Shown: positions 1 to 9,441 of the stretch, in pieces
Position numbering within the stretch: the first letter of the stretch is position 1
How the letters are laid out: every line of letters starts with the position of its first letter
NCBI GenBank assembly: GCA_002110485.1
Contig: MOWL01000028.1
Span: 62,001-126,000 of the forward strand
Reading direction: 5' to 3'
Origin: Emergomyces orientalis
Taxonomy: Eukaryota; Ascomycota; Eurotiomycetes; Onygenales; Ajellomycetaceae
DNA length: 64,000 bases
Translations under genes and position numbers: made by a program
Notes under the pieces: model-generated
What the model was told of the DNA's origin: nothing
The model's input: only the letters and a program-made list of their open reading frames with translations
The model's database searches: none

Positions 1-382
1 GCCAGAGACAAGCGGTGTATTGCTAGGTCTGTGCACTGTCATTCCTCATTAACTAGCCAATCACACAAGAGTGGGCAGTCTACTCTTCAGGCAGCAGTGC
101 TAATTTTAGTTCGCGCTCCCATCCACCCTGATGTGGTAAAAATATATTATCACGTGATTGTCTTAGTGGCACCAATTCTGGACTCGGGCCGCTACCATCA
201 ACATTTTCGCTGATTGGCTTCCAGCAACTGAAGGCTGGCCCTCAGTAGCAATCATTTCTGGATGAGCGTCTGAAATGCATTCTGGGATTCTGTGCAGAAG
301 TTAATTATAAGAACCTCTGCCCCTTCTGACCTCAATACATACTGGCATGATAAAGGAGCTAAAATTTTATGATTATGATCAT
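1..382. other. No supported gene
   Basis: I see no coding signal here. The short open frame at 31-213 has no recognisable motif and its codon pattern does not suggest a gene. Confidence 0.5.
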
Positions 383-2012
383 ATGCCTAGTTCAGTGATT
401 CTCAATCTGTCTCGCAAGCGTCAGTATCCTCAGCCCCATCCATCCGACAGGTCGCGATTTCGGAAAAGGCAGAAGCTTGACGCGTCGGCATCAGCATATT
501 GGGATAACCTGTCAAAGATTTGATTAACCAAAGATGCATTAGAGGAGTTGAATCAAAGAAACAGCTGCCTGAAATCATCTCAGAACCATCATTGATCTCT
601 CACTCAATGATTTCACACTGAGCTGGAGAAGTGCTGTAATCTGTTTCAGTTTGCTTCAGTCTTTCTCTGTGAATGTGCACCCGCTTGTTCAAAGCAGATA
701 AAAAGGGTTTCCAGATTGGGAGGACCTGACCTAACTGACCTTAGAAATGTATGTAACTACAAATCCATGCAAATACACCATTGCTGATAATATTGCCCAG
801 TATCCTAAACGGGAAAACTTCCTTGAAACAGCAATGAGCTCAAGGTTCTGGGGTAGAAAGCGACGCGCAGACTCTCCTCCATCAACAAGTGCAGATACAA
901 AGAGTACCATCAAGTCCACAAGCACCACACCCTATAACCATAACTTCCAGCAGAATCTAATTGATCATGGTGTTTACCCTGATGGATATGAATATCCAGA
1001 TGGTCGAATACCAGCAATGCCAAAAAACTGAGAGAAGATCAATAAAACACTAGCTCAATCACAATTCTCTCTTTTCTCATCAAACTTCTCTGATGAACAT
1101 TTCTGGAAATTCAAACAAGCAGATACTCACACATCTAAAGAACAACTGGTCACAATGTCAGTGATTCCTATCATTGAAGGTGATGTTGATGATCCCAAAT
1201 GTGCTGAAGGGGGATACCCGCTTGGAAATCTCACCCCCTTAACTGACGGTGCACTGGCTCAGGCCAAGCCAGATCACTTCTACGGTGCGCGTCCTGAACA
1301 GCTCAATCGCCAGATACACAATGAACTGAGCGATTATATCATCCCATCAACACAGAATGACCTTCTGATGGTACCGAATTTCTTTTTGGAAGCAAAAGGG
1401 CCCGATGGATCCTTGGCTGTGGCTACACGGCAGGCTTGCTATGACAGCGCACTAGGAGCTCGGGGTATGCACGCTCTCCAGTCATACCAACAAGATGGAT
1501 CAACTTACGACAACAATGCTTACACTCTTATGTCAACTTATCATGGTGGTACACTCAAGCTATACACAACTCATCTCGCCGAGCCCGAAGGCCTAGGCCG
1601 TCGCCCTGAGTATATTATGACCCAGCTCAAAGGCTGGTCGATGACCAGTGACCCGGGAACCTTTCGGCACGGAGCATCCGCATACCGAAATGCTCGGGAC
1701 TGGGCAAAGAAAAAGAGGGATGAATTTATTAGAGCAGTAAATGAAACACATGCAAAGACTCAATCTCAGCTTCTTCATTCAATCTCTCAGTGCCAGATGG
1801 CTTCCGAGGCAGCTCTCACCTTGGACGACTCTGATCTATCGACATTGTCCGACCAAACAGAGTATCAAGACGCGCAATGGAGCTTCGCAAATACAACTGA
1901 AGAAGGGGGAGGAGAGTCTCAGATTCTTAGTAGACATGCCAAGAAGCTGAGAGTTGGCTCCATTGTTCAAGGTGATACAGCGGGTAATAAGACTACTAGA
2001 TGCCCGAACTGA
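383..2012 (+). pseudogene. Broken member of a fungal multigene family (EAKGPDG motif, DUF7924-like)
   Basis: The product resembles a widespread fungal family of unknown function, recognised by the run NFFLEAKGPDGSLAVATRQA and the following GARGMHALQSY and NAYTLMSTYHGG motifs. The acidic EAK core suggests a PD-(D/E)XK-like fold, and DUF7924 is my best family guess. The N-terminal part is read from the ATG at 383 (frame of 383), with a YWDNLSKI block followed by TGA at 521-523 where the family normally has Trp (KIWLT). Two more TGA codons follow near 590-605, then GGPDLTDLR. The frame changes near 740 and runs on from about 747. An in-frame TGA at 1029-1031 again sits at an expected Trp (PxNWE). 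The reading then continues without interruption to 2012. No TAA or TAG occurs in the two frames used. The gene is therefore almost certainly not translated whole. Confidence 0.6.
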
Positions 2013-2927
2013 TGATAAATAGAGCTTGTCATGCACATGGAGAAGCCATAACCTGCACCAGAGCAGCTTCCCTTTTTAGAGTTGATCATAATCACAAGAA
2101 TAGCATAATAATGATCAGAGTTTCTTCGCATAACTCCGGAACTTCCCACCGGGGTGTGGGCCTTTTTAAATCCACATAAATATAATACAATATGTTCTAT
2201 ATTTGTACAGCCTTTTCCCTTCTAGTTCGCCTAAAGCAAGCTCGTAACAAGCGTTTGCTAAACAACCACGGTACTAGTGTCTTGGCAAACAACAAATAAG
2301 CCACCTATGTTAGGAGACTAACAAATGGCACTGAATGATACAGTATTGACTTCGGTTGTCTGGTCCAAATTTATATTTTGCAGAGGAGTCTTCCAGGACG
2401 TCCGAGGTGGGCCAAATCAGAAGCTTCACAAGGAGGGATCTGTGCCGGTGGCATCTCGAATTCTGTCCGCTTCATGGGCAGGTTGGCAGGGAGAGTGGCT
2501 ATCAAGATGGGAGGACGCGCACTTGGAACGTGGGTTTGATTTATAATGAGGTGCTGTGATCCTCCACAGTTATCCAAAAATGAAGGTGGCACCCATAATA
2601 TCAAGTGATAATAATCAAGTCCCAGATTCTTCATCTACACTGGAATTAAACGTCAGTAAGCTTTTTACGATTACGCAGAGAAATTTGCTCCATTTTCGGT
2701 TCAGTCACATGAGGTGTGGCAACTTGGCGCTCAGCCGGGAACAACCTAATTCCGGAGATGAGATGACGAGTTTGCAAACATCTCACCTTCTTGCACCGGG
2801 GAAGTCACGGGGGTCATTCATTATACAGCTCCAAATGTTTTGGCAACATCTGGGAACTTACCTGGGAGACTGGTGCGCATTAACCTAAGTCAGTGGTTTG
2901 GCTATCTTCGGTTTCTTACCCGCCCTC
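2013..2927. other. Intergenic, no supported feature
   Basis: Several overlapping short frames occur on both strands at 2325-2888, but none carries a recognisable motif. The promoter of the kinase-like gene presumably lies at the right end. Confidence 0.4.
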
Positions 2928-3715
2928 ATGCCCGGGCACACCAGTCTGCCTCGCGGCCCAGAGGGTACCATCTACGAGGCGAGCGGATTCGACGACGATT
3001 TAAGGATTGAGATCGATCCCACAAAGATCAAGTTTATCAAAGAGCTGAAAACATCGGAGGCGTCGTCGATATTCCATGTGAACTATGATGGCATGCCCCG
3101 CGTTCTGAAAGTTGTAGGTGCCTTGGCTATCAGTGCATCTCAAACGCCAGCTCTGACCCTGTCTAGTTCCACAACGATGAAGATGCTGGGTATGCCGACG
3201 ACGGGGTCCGTGACTTGAATCGCGCTCGCTGCGAAATCCGGGCTTATTGCAGCCTCAAGCGATCTGGCATATGCGACGGGGGCTATGTGCCACAGTTTTA
3301 TGGATACACACTATCCTTGCGCCCAGCTGCCCTTGCCCCTCATCTGGATGCCTTTCAACGCGACGCTGGCCTCCCAAGTGCAATTTTGATTGAATACCTG
3401 CCGAACCCTTTGGTAATGAACTGCGTCACTTATAGCAAAGAGCGAATGGCCAAGGCAGTCAAAGGCATTCAACAGATACATTCAGCTTTGGTTGAGCACA
3501 ATGACCCTTATCCCAAAAACATTATGATTGTTCCTGGTGACCCGGAAAGAGTTGTGTGGATAGATTTTGATGTTGCGATCACTTACCCTGATAGCACCTA
3601 CATTGGAGATAGGGAACGTGGTTGGATTGAGATTGAAACTAGGCGGGTTGAGAGTGTTGGGGTGAAACTTGTTGGTGCCTCAGACGATGTTCGCTCCTTG
3701 TTTCCTTGCCACTGA
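2928..3715 (+). CDS. Fungal kinase-like protein, two exons
   Basis: This is a small protein-kinase-fold protein of about 244 residues. Exon 1 is 2928-3113 and exon 2 is 3167-3715. The 53-nt intron at 3114-3166 begins GTAGGT, contains CTGAC and ends TCTAG; splicing joins VLKV to FHNDEDAGY and continues the frame. The second exon has an ILIEYLPN hinge-like segment, then HNDPYPKNIMI, which matches the HxDxxxxN catalytic loop, then WIDFDVAIT in the place of the DFG metal-binding motif. Similar short kinase-like proteins are common in accessory regions of filamentous fungi. I chose the ATG at 2928; the frame is open a little further upstream but without an ATG. The N-lobe lysine motif is weak (VLKV), so activity is uncertain. 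The extreme C-terminus could be changed by another unseen intron. Confidence 0.65.
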
Positions 3716-4105
3716 CAGATTTTACAGGCAGATGATCAGAAACAGGGTCTCCCCCCGAATACAAAATATTACTAGGATGACGGTTCGTCCATATGCCCAT
3801 ACAGACCGACCCCAAGAGCATCACACCCTTCCGATAGTGGGGAACCATGGAAGTATGTACCGTCTATAGTCGTATCCTTGGTCAAGCAAAGACTAAGCAA
3901 TTCATGTATCAAGCTATAAATTTTTCACACCTCTCATCTCTACTCTTTCCATTCCAATTGTACCTACCCAAACGATCGTAGACACGGTAGGAATAGTTTA
4001 GTGAGCCGTGGTATAACAAAAAAAGAGAGCGAGAGAGGAGAGGCAGGAGTTCTGAAATTTTTTAACGCCCTAGCATGTCGCACAATATACAGCCTCTGTA
4101 GTGTT
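3716..4105. other. Convergent intergenic region
   Basis: This lies between the 3' ends of the kinase-like gene and the minus-strand gene at 4106. It contains a short A/G-rich run near 4017-4045 and no coding signal. Confidence 0.5.
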
Positions 4106-4852
4106 CTATAGAAGCTGCCAGTCATCATCCGCTGCACCCAACATCCCGAGATACCAAAGTCCCAGAAGAACGGTCAAACGCCCAGGCCCTCCTGCTTCCC
4201 ATGGTATGGCCCGTGCTACCAACAGGTTGCCATTCGCATCGAGTCTCTTAATAGGGACCAATTCAGTATCAGTTAGGGCAAAGCCGTACCGCGCGTTGTG
4301 CTGTTTCATGTAGAAGTTGACCTGTGACAGAACTTGCAAATATTCCGTGCGATCTATCTGCGACTCCGCTGCTGCCCAGTCAGATCCCCATTTCCATGAC
4401 ACTTTCAGGTCTCCTGGACAGCGATTTGGGGAGGAGTTGAGAGTACTGCCGGCTCGGAAAAAGGCGATATCGGGACGGAAGTTGTTGATAATTTGAGCTG
4501 CATCACCTATGTCAACTGTGATGGGAGTAAGATGCAGATTGGCAAGCTGAGGTGCAAGGTGCTGGAAACCACTTCGCAGCGCACGGCGTAGTCGACTTTG
4601 AACATAGGTAGTGAAACGGACAGTGAACATCGGCTCGGTGTTTATCGGCTGTGGAGGAGAGTTCGGCATTGGTTCATTCTCAATTTGCACTTGCCGAAGC
4701 AAGGTCCCATAAAGCTGCATAACATGGGCGTAGGTGAATTCAGACCATTGACCAACGCTGTTGATCTGCCTCCAACTGTATTGGTCATTTGTCGTGTTGG
4801 ACGTTTTGTTGGGTTGTGCGGAGAGACTGGAATCAATGCTCTCATTGCTCAA
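4106..4852 (-). CDS. PD-(D/E)XK-like fungal protein of unknown function
   Basis: This is an intronless 248-residue frame. Its middle holds FRPDIAFF followed about 20 residues later by PGDLKVSWKW. That spacing resembles the D...(D/E)xK core of the PD-(D/E)XK nuclease fold, with the Asp of RPD and the Asp-Lys of GDLK as candidate metal and catalytic residues. A conserved-looking tail follows (EYLQVLSQVNFYMKQH, RYGFALTD, ELVPIKR). I recall similar proteins of unknown role in accessory regions of fungal genomes; nuclease activity is inference from the motif. The first ATG of the frame is at 4852. The upstream region is the unusual purine-strand tract at 4960-5290, which on this gene's sense strand is a long pyrimidine-rich promoter. 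Confidence 0.55.
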   Translation of the reverse strand: MSNESIDSSLSAQPNKTSNTTNDQYSWRQINSVGQWSEFTYAHVMQLYGTLLRQVQIENEPMPNSPPQPINTEPMFTVRFTTYVQSRLRRALRSGFQHLAPQLANLHLTPITVDIGDAAQIINNFRPDIAFFRAGSTLNSSPNRCPGDLKVSWKWGSDWAAAESQIDRTEYLQVLSQVNFYMKQHNARYGFALTDTELVPIKRLDANGNLLVARAIPWEAGGPGRLTVLLGLWYLGMLGAADDDWQLL

Positions 4853-4908
4853 TGCTCAGTAAGGCGTGACGAGGAGAAAGGGAGAAGAGAAGATTGGGGG
4901 TGCTGTGA

Positions 4909-4936
4909 GTGTGTGTGTGTGTGTGTGTATGTGTGT
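4909..4936. repeat. (GT)n microsatellite
   Basis: A run of GT units with one TA interruption is followed by a G tract. It lies in the upstream region of the minus-strand gene at 4106-4852. Confidence 0.9.
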
Positions 4937-4959
4937 GGGGGGGCCAGCGGCGTGTATAT

Positions 4960-5290
4960 AAAGAACAGGAAAAAAAAAGTATAAAATATAAAATATAAAA
5001 TAAAAAGACAACAGGGTTTAGCACGGGATAAAGTAGGATGAAGTAGTATGAAGTAGTCAGCAGAAGAGAATGTGATGAAAGAAAGATGGAGACGGCGGCG
5101 GGGTGAAAATCAACAAGATTATGATAAAAGAAAGAAGAATAATAATTAAAGCAAAATGAGAAGAAAGAAGAAAGAAAGATGATGATGCGTCTTTTGGGTA
5201 GGAAAGAAAAAAAGAAAAGAAAAAAATTAAAAAAGTAAGGGCTAGAAAAAAGCAAAAAACTAAAACTCAGAAAAATGAAAAAAATGAAAA
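4960..5290. repeat. Purine-rich low-complexity tract
   Basis: About 330 bp of the plus strand are mostly A and G, with AAAAT and GAAGTA units and runs such as GAAAGAAGAA. The open frames on both strands here (4842-5297 minus, 5275-5598 plus) are by-products of the skewed composition. No gene is supported from 4853 to 6008 apart from possible promoter sequence. Confidence 0.7.
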
Positions 5291-6008
5291 AAAGCAAAAA
5301 AGCAAAACTGGGCGGAAAGTCGGTGATGTGGGGCAGGGATCTGGATGCGGGTTATTTTTTCTTTCTTTCTACTTTTGGTTTTTTTGTAGTTAGTCGCCAA
5401 AGGGGGCAATACAGGTACATGGTACAGGGTATGGTGGGTGAAAGGTACATGTACTCGGTACTTGTTCATATTTGTGGTGGTAATGTGTGTCCGGGCATCT
5501 ATCTCTCTTGGGCTGAAACTTGGCTGGTGTTTTCGCAAAAATGGAGCGTGTGGATTGCAGTGACAGCCAGCTTTAGCAAGCCACCACGGCTGGGTTGATC
5601 TTGCAGTCGAACTGTCGCATACAGCCATCCTTTTTGCGCACAGTTTCCTTATTCCACGCCTATGGTGTTTTGGGATTATACAGGGGAAAAATATTTGACA
5701 TGGTGGCAGGCAGCTGATGGGGAGAAGTTGGTATAGTATGCACCATGGAACCACGGTTTCGAGGAACATGGCCGTGGCTATATTCTGCTCCTTGGCCTGA
5801 GAGGGGAACTACTTTTGGGCTTGCAGCCGTCGTGTTTTGTGCACTCCATTTTAAGCACACGTCTGCTCTTTTTCTGCTCCAAGCCGTATATATACCATGC
5901 GCTTTGCTTGCGGGCGAGCAAAGCATTCTCGCAGATACCCTTCAGTTTGGACGCATTTCTCTGTATACCTGCATTCTCCTGATCTTCCGCTCTCTCTTGA
6001 TAGTCAAT

Positions 6009-6586
6009 ATGGAATGGACACAGCTGACACTTGAAGACAACCAACCGCATCCGCTCCAGGGCCCGGTTGAACTCCCTTCCTCGCCAGATTCCACAGCAAA
6101 TGCCGGAGTCTGGATGTCACACCAGAGTCGAAAACGATTACCGCCACACCAGGCCAATGTTCAGAGAAGACGTCGGCGGAGACAATGTCTCTTCCACAAA
6201 GTTGTTGAATACACTGATGGGAACGAGGCACAAGTTTATATTCTAATTGACATTCACGGCCAATATGATTCCAGTGGTACATGGCCACCTTCAGAAGAAC
6301 AGATTGATCCAATTTTAGTCTGGAAGTACCATTCACAACTGACGATGAGCAGGAGAAGCACTATCCTCATACAGTTCGCAAGACATATAAAGATTATCAA
6401 GCATCATCTAAAAAGAGGCGCGGGCGGAGAGAGACCCTCTTCCGAAAGAGTGTGGAGTACAATGATAAATGCAGTACTGATGTCTATGTCATCATCTACG
6501 TGAACAATCAATTCCTCACCCTATACACAAATGGAAATCCGCCACCATCAGTGGAGCAAACTGTACGACTCTTGAATCCAGTTTAA
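6009..6586 (+). pseudogene. Protein with two MADS-like repeats, frame broken near 6320
   Basis: From the ATG at 6009 the first repeat reads RRRRRRQCLFHKVVEY, then QVYILIDIHGQY and WPPSEEQ. After a change of frame near 6315-6330 a second repeat follows: RRGRRETLFRKSVEYNDK, DVYVIIYVNNQF and PPPSVEQ, ending at the TAA at 6584-6586. Both have the basic helix and the strand pattern typical of small fungal MADS/SRF-like proteins (basic run, LFxK, EY, then a VY.LI strand and a G-Q/N-F/Y turn). The internal similarity suggests a tandem duplication of one domain. I see no good intron at the frame change, so a 1-nt frameshift is the simplest explanation; an unusual intron is the alternative. The MADS assignment rests on pattern memory, not on a search. 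Confidence 0.45.
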
Positions 6587-7476
6587 GTGCTTTTACTGAC
6601 CTACAACAGGCGTATCACTACCCCCTCCCGATTTACAAGACGCCTGATAATTATCGAGATTAGATGACGGCCTGCAACTTTTTGCAGTCCAGAAAGAAAA
6701 GATGCCCATTCTTGAAGGTTTTATGACACTTGCCCATATACCTAGTTTTAGAACAAATTTACTTACGTTTTCACTCCTTATAGAATAGTATTATTATTCG
6801 AAAGAAAGGAGCACCTGCTAATGACTTAGAAGGAACTACTAGTACTGCCAAAAAGGTATGACAGTCAGGAAGAAGTCTAGCAAGAAATTAAATATATAAA
6901 AGACCACAAACAAAGGAAATTTAAAAATTCAATGATGTAGAAAACATAGTTTGAAATTTCCGGAAATGAAGCCACCTGAATGCCCAGAATATGGCCTTTC
7001 ATGGCTCTTCTACGTTGCAGGAATAATTTCCTCTGCTGTCCACTGGGCCGGCTGACCCCTTGATCTTACGCGTTCGAGTTGTCCGGCCATGATGGAAGTG
7101 TAGCGTCGGATGGTTTGCAAGGCTGGGGTGGCCTTTGTGAGGAGAAAAGGGAAGATGAAGCGATGGAAGCAAAGTGGGAGGAGGGCTGGCTTTATATGCC
7201 TCAGCCCCCTGGGCTACGCTAATTGTCCTCTTTCGAGACCAGATGGGGGAGTGACCATGAAGAACCGCATCGTCCACCCCATTCATTAGTGATGAGCTCC
7301 ACATCCAGGGGTCGGCCTCAAATATCGGTTGGCCACGCCAATGAGACACAGGAGGAGTGGCTGGTCAAAAAGATACTGGATTCCCGGCGCCTACGTGGCA
7401 ACTGCGGAGCGATCTGGTCCTGGGCTGCGAGGAGCTGGTCAAAAAATTTCATGTTCAGTGGAAGGACGAGCGGCCT
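6587..7476. other. Intergenic, no supported gene
   Basis: Overlapping frames at 6999-7483 on both strands carry no motif I recognise. The part from about 7000 may be the decayed 3' continuation of the minus-strand reading frame at 7477-7885. Confidence 0.35.
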
Positions 7477-7885
7477 TCACTGACTACTCTGACGGGCATC
7501 AGCAACGTCGCTCGGGCTTGGGTGAGCCTCCTCGATGGGGTCGTCAGAGAAATCCGACAGTTGGAGTGACGGTGGGGGAACATCGACTGGGGGGGAGTCG
7601 AACAGGATCCATTTGTCCCAGTTAATGTCATCGAGACCAGAGACGGTGGATGGCAGGGTTGAAAAATCAGCAAACACCTCACTTGCTGCATCCTTAGAGA
7701 GGTCACCGGACGCAGAGAAGAGGGGCACGGGCATGGGCATGGGCATTGGAAAGAGGTGCTAGGGCTCTTCGTCTAACCGAGGATCAGGAGTGTACGCTTC
7801 CAGGAGGTGCACTGTGTGCAGCTGAGGTGAGGGAGAACCGTCGGCAGGTCCAGGGGAGGTGATATCGTACGTGAAGGTAGCCATG
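7477..7885 (-). pseudogene. Hypothetical acidic Ser/Pro-rich protein, interrupted by TAG
   Basis: On the minus strand a TATA-like CATATAAAG (7939-7947) precedes an ATG whose first base is 7885 (MATFTYDITSPGPADG). The frame continues to TAG at 7759-7761 and resumes in the same frame with MPMPMPVPLFSASGDL, FADFSTLPSTVSGLDD and INWDKWILFDSPP, ending near 7477. The composition is Ser/Pro/Asp-rich. I do not recognise the family. The TAG could be a real lesion or lie in a very short intron (a 38-nt GT-AG candidate is present, short for this fungus). The TATA box and clean start support former expression. Confidence 0.35.
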
Positions 7886-7938
7886 TTGCGAGATGAGATG
7901 ATGGGATGCTCTTCTCCCCTCGATCTCGATCCAGGAGT

Positions 7939-7947
7939 CTTTATATG
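7939..7947 (-). promoter_or_regulatory. TATA-like element upstream of the minus-strand frame
   Basis: The minus-strand sequence CATATAAAG lies about 55 bp upstream of the ATG at 7885, a normal position for a fungal core promoter. Confidence 0.4.
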
Positions 7948-8702
7948 TCCCACGTTCAGCCCCCGCCTGCGAACAAAAATAGGTCGAGGTTAATCGAGGA
8001 GGGTAGGAAAAATAGTAGCTGAGCGTCTTGCGTGGATCGCCAATCATCCACACCGAAGAAGCCGCCGAACCGGGGAATCTTGCATTGATGGGGTGGGCCA
8101 ACGCAGAAGTGCTCCTGGCCACCACCCCCCATACCAACATGGGCTCTCGTCCAGTGAATATCAGCCAGTCAACCTATTCACCCCCCCCTTTTCCCCCTGG
8201 CCATGCGCCAGGAAGTCGAATCGACAAACCGCTAAGCCCGGGGACAAGGAGCACGGGGGTGGCATGCATCAGGACGGCCGAACTTCATCCAACCATGTGT
8301 GCCAGTCAAAAAGTGCGCCTGGCTTCGCCTCTGTGCTCGAGCTCATGGATGTCTCGACTCTAAGCGAAAACACCAACATGCGGCAATAACCGAGGCGCGA
8401 CCTGTGTCGCTTTGTGATGCCGGAGGTGATCATCCTGGAAATGCCCAGGTCTGCGGGGTGCGAGTATCGATGAATGCGCCGGTGACATCGTCCCACCCGT
8501 TAGGGGAAACCTCATCGAGATTATGGTTCCCGTGGTCAATGTCGCGGGTGCTTGCGGGGGCGCCGATGGAGCCTTTGGCCTCCTTCCCCGGCGCGGTTCT
8601 CCCATTTCTCTCCTTGGGGACATTGCTGCAGGTCACCGCCAACCCCCTGTCCCAGCCGTGACTGTCCTTGTGATTGTGAGGCGGCTGTGCTCTCGCTACA
8701 GG

Positions 8703-8710
8703 TATAAATA
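8703..8710 (+). promoter_or_regulatory. TATA-like element upstream of the RING exon
   Basis: TATAAATA is followed by a pyrimidine-rich stretch (CCCCCTCAAG, TTCTCCCTCTTCC) typical of fungal transcription start regions. It lies about 150 bp before the RING-finger coding sequence. Between 7886 and 8702 I see no other supported feature. Confidence 0.4.
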
Positions 8711-8755
8711 TGCGTGGTTTCCCCCTCAAGTCCTTCTGTTCTCCCTCTTCCTTAA

Positions 8756-8998
8756 TTATCTCGACCCATTCTGCCAGAATGTGGATACGTCTCTCTTCCA
8801 TTTCCTTCTCCACTCCTCATCCTACACCACCGCGAGACACCAACCGCCGAGAGGCGATGCCAGATCTGTTTTACCACCCCGTCAAGGTGGCGGACCCTTC
8901 TGTGTGGACATCGGTATTGCCCGGAATGCGTTCCCTCCACTGGTGAAACCTGCGCCACTTGTCGCGAGGTTATCACTGGTGTTATCAAGAGCTACTAG
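8756..8998 (+). pseudogene. Small C3HC4 RING-finger protein (exon or relic)
   Basis: In the frame of 8855 the sequence encodes RRCQICFTTPSRW, then LLCGHRYCPEC, then CATCREVITGVIKSY and a TAG at 8996-8998. The ligand order CxxC, CxH, CxxC, CxxC fits a RING-HC finger, the usual core of E3 ubiquitin ligases. The frame is open from 8756 but has no ATG, so either an upstream exon supplies the start or the gene has lost it. The frame with ATGs at the same place (MWIRLSS...) does not encode the finger. The RING ends only about 12 residues before the stop, so any other domain would be N-terminal. Without an intact start I list it as a pseudogene, but it could be the last exon of a live gene. Confidence 0.55.
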
Positions 8999-9441
8999 GT
9001 AGAACACAGACGGTTGAGTTTTGTCATATGAGATGTACAGTTAAATGAGTGTAATCGAGATATTGAAGAGGCAGATCAGCATATGCAAGATGTATTTGCA
9101 CCTCAGGTTCTCCCGGTCCCTGGCTCCTCTCAAGATGTTTTTGACGTGTTGGGGTGTTTGAGATGTTGTTGGCAGGGAGCATTGTGTTCTTGAAGATAAG
9201 TTCTACGCGATTGTTGTTTTGGTCATATCCGGTCATGTAAATGATAGGTCAATGTGAGATTAAAATTTCAATACTGCAGTGATATTTTATTTATTTTATT
9301 TTATTCTATCATAATGGCAATACTTACTGTATTCGCTAGAACCACTGAGAAATGGGGAATTCAAAATGAAGATGTAAACTAATGCAGATTCAGATATGTT
9401 GATAGTGTATTGTAACATGACGTGACAGAATTGATAGAAAT
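8999..9441. other. AT-rich intergenic
   Basis: No coding or structural signal is visible. The missing N-terminal half of the DUF3435 gene should have been here and is not recognisable. Confidence 0.4.

Noticed and set aside
4842..5598. Phe/Ser-rich and Lys-rich open frames as genes
   Set aside because: They follow from the purine/pyrimidine strand bias and contain no domain; both strands are open for the same reason.
7003..8700. Many overlapping frames on both strands as genes
   Set aside because: Only the 7477-7885 minus frame has promoter-like context and a coherent composition; the others overlap each other and lack motifs.
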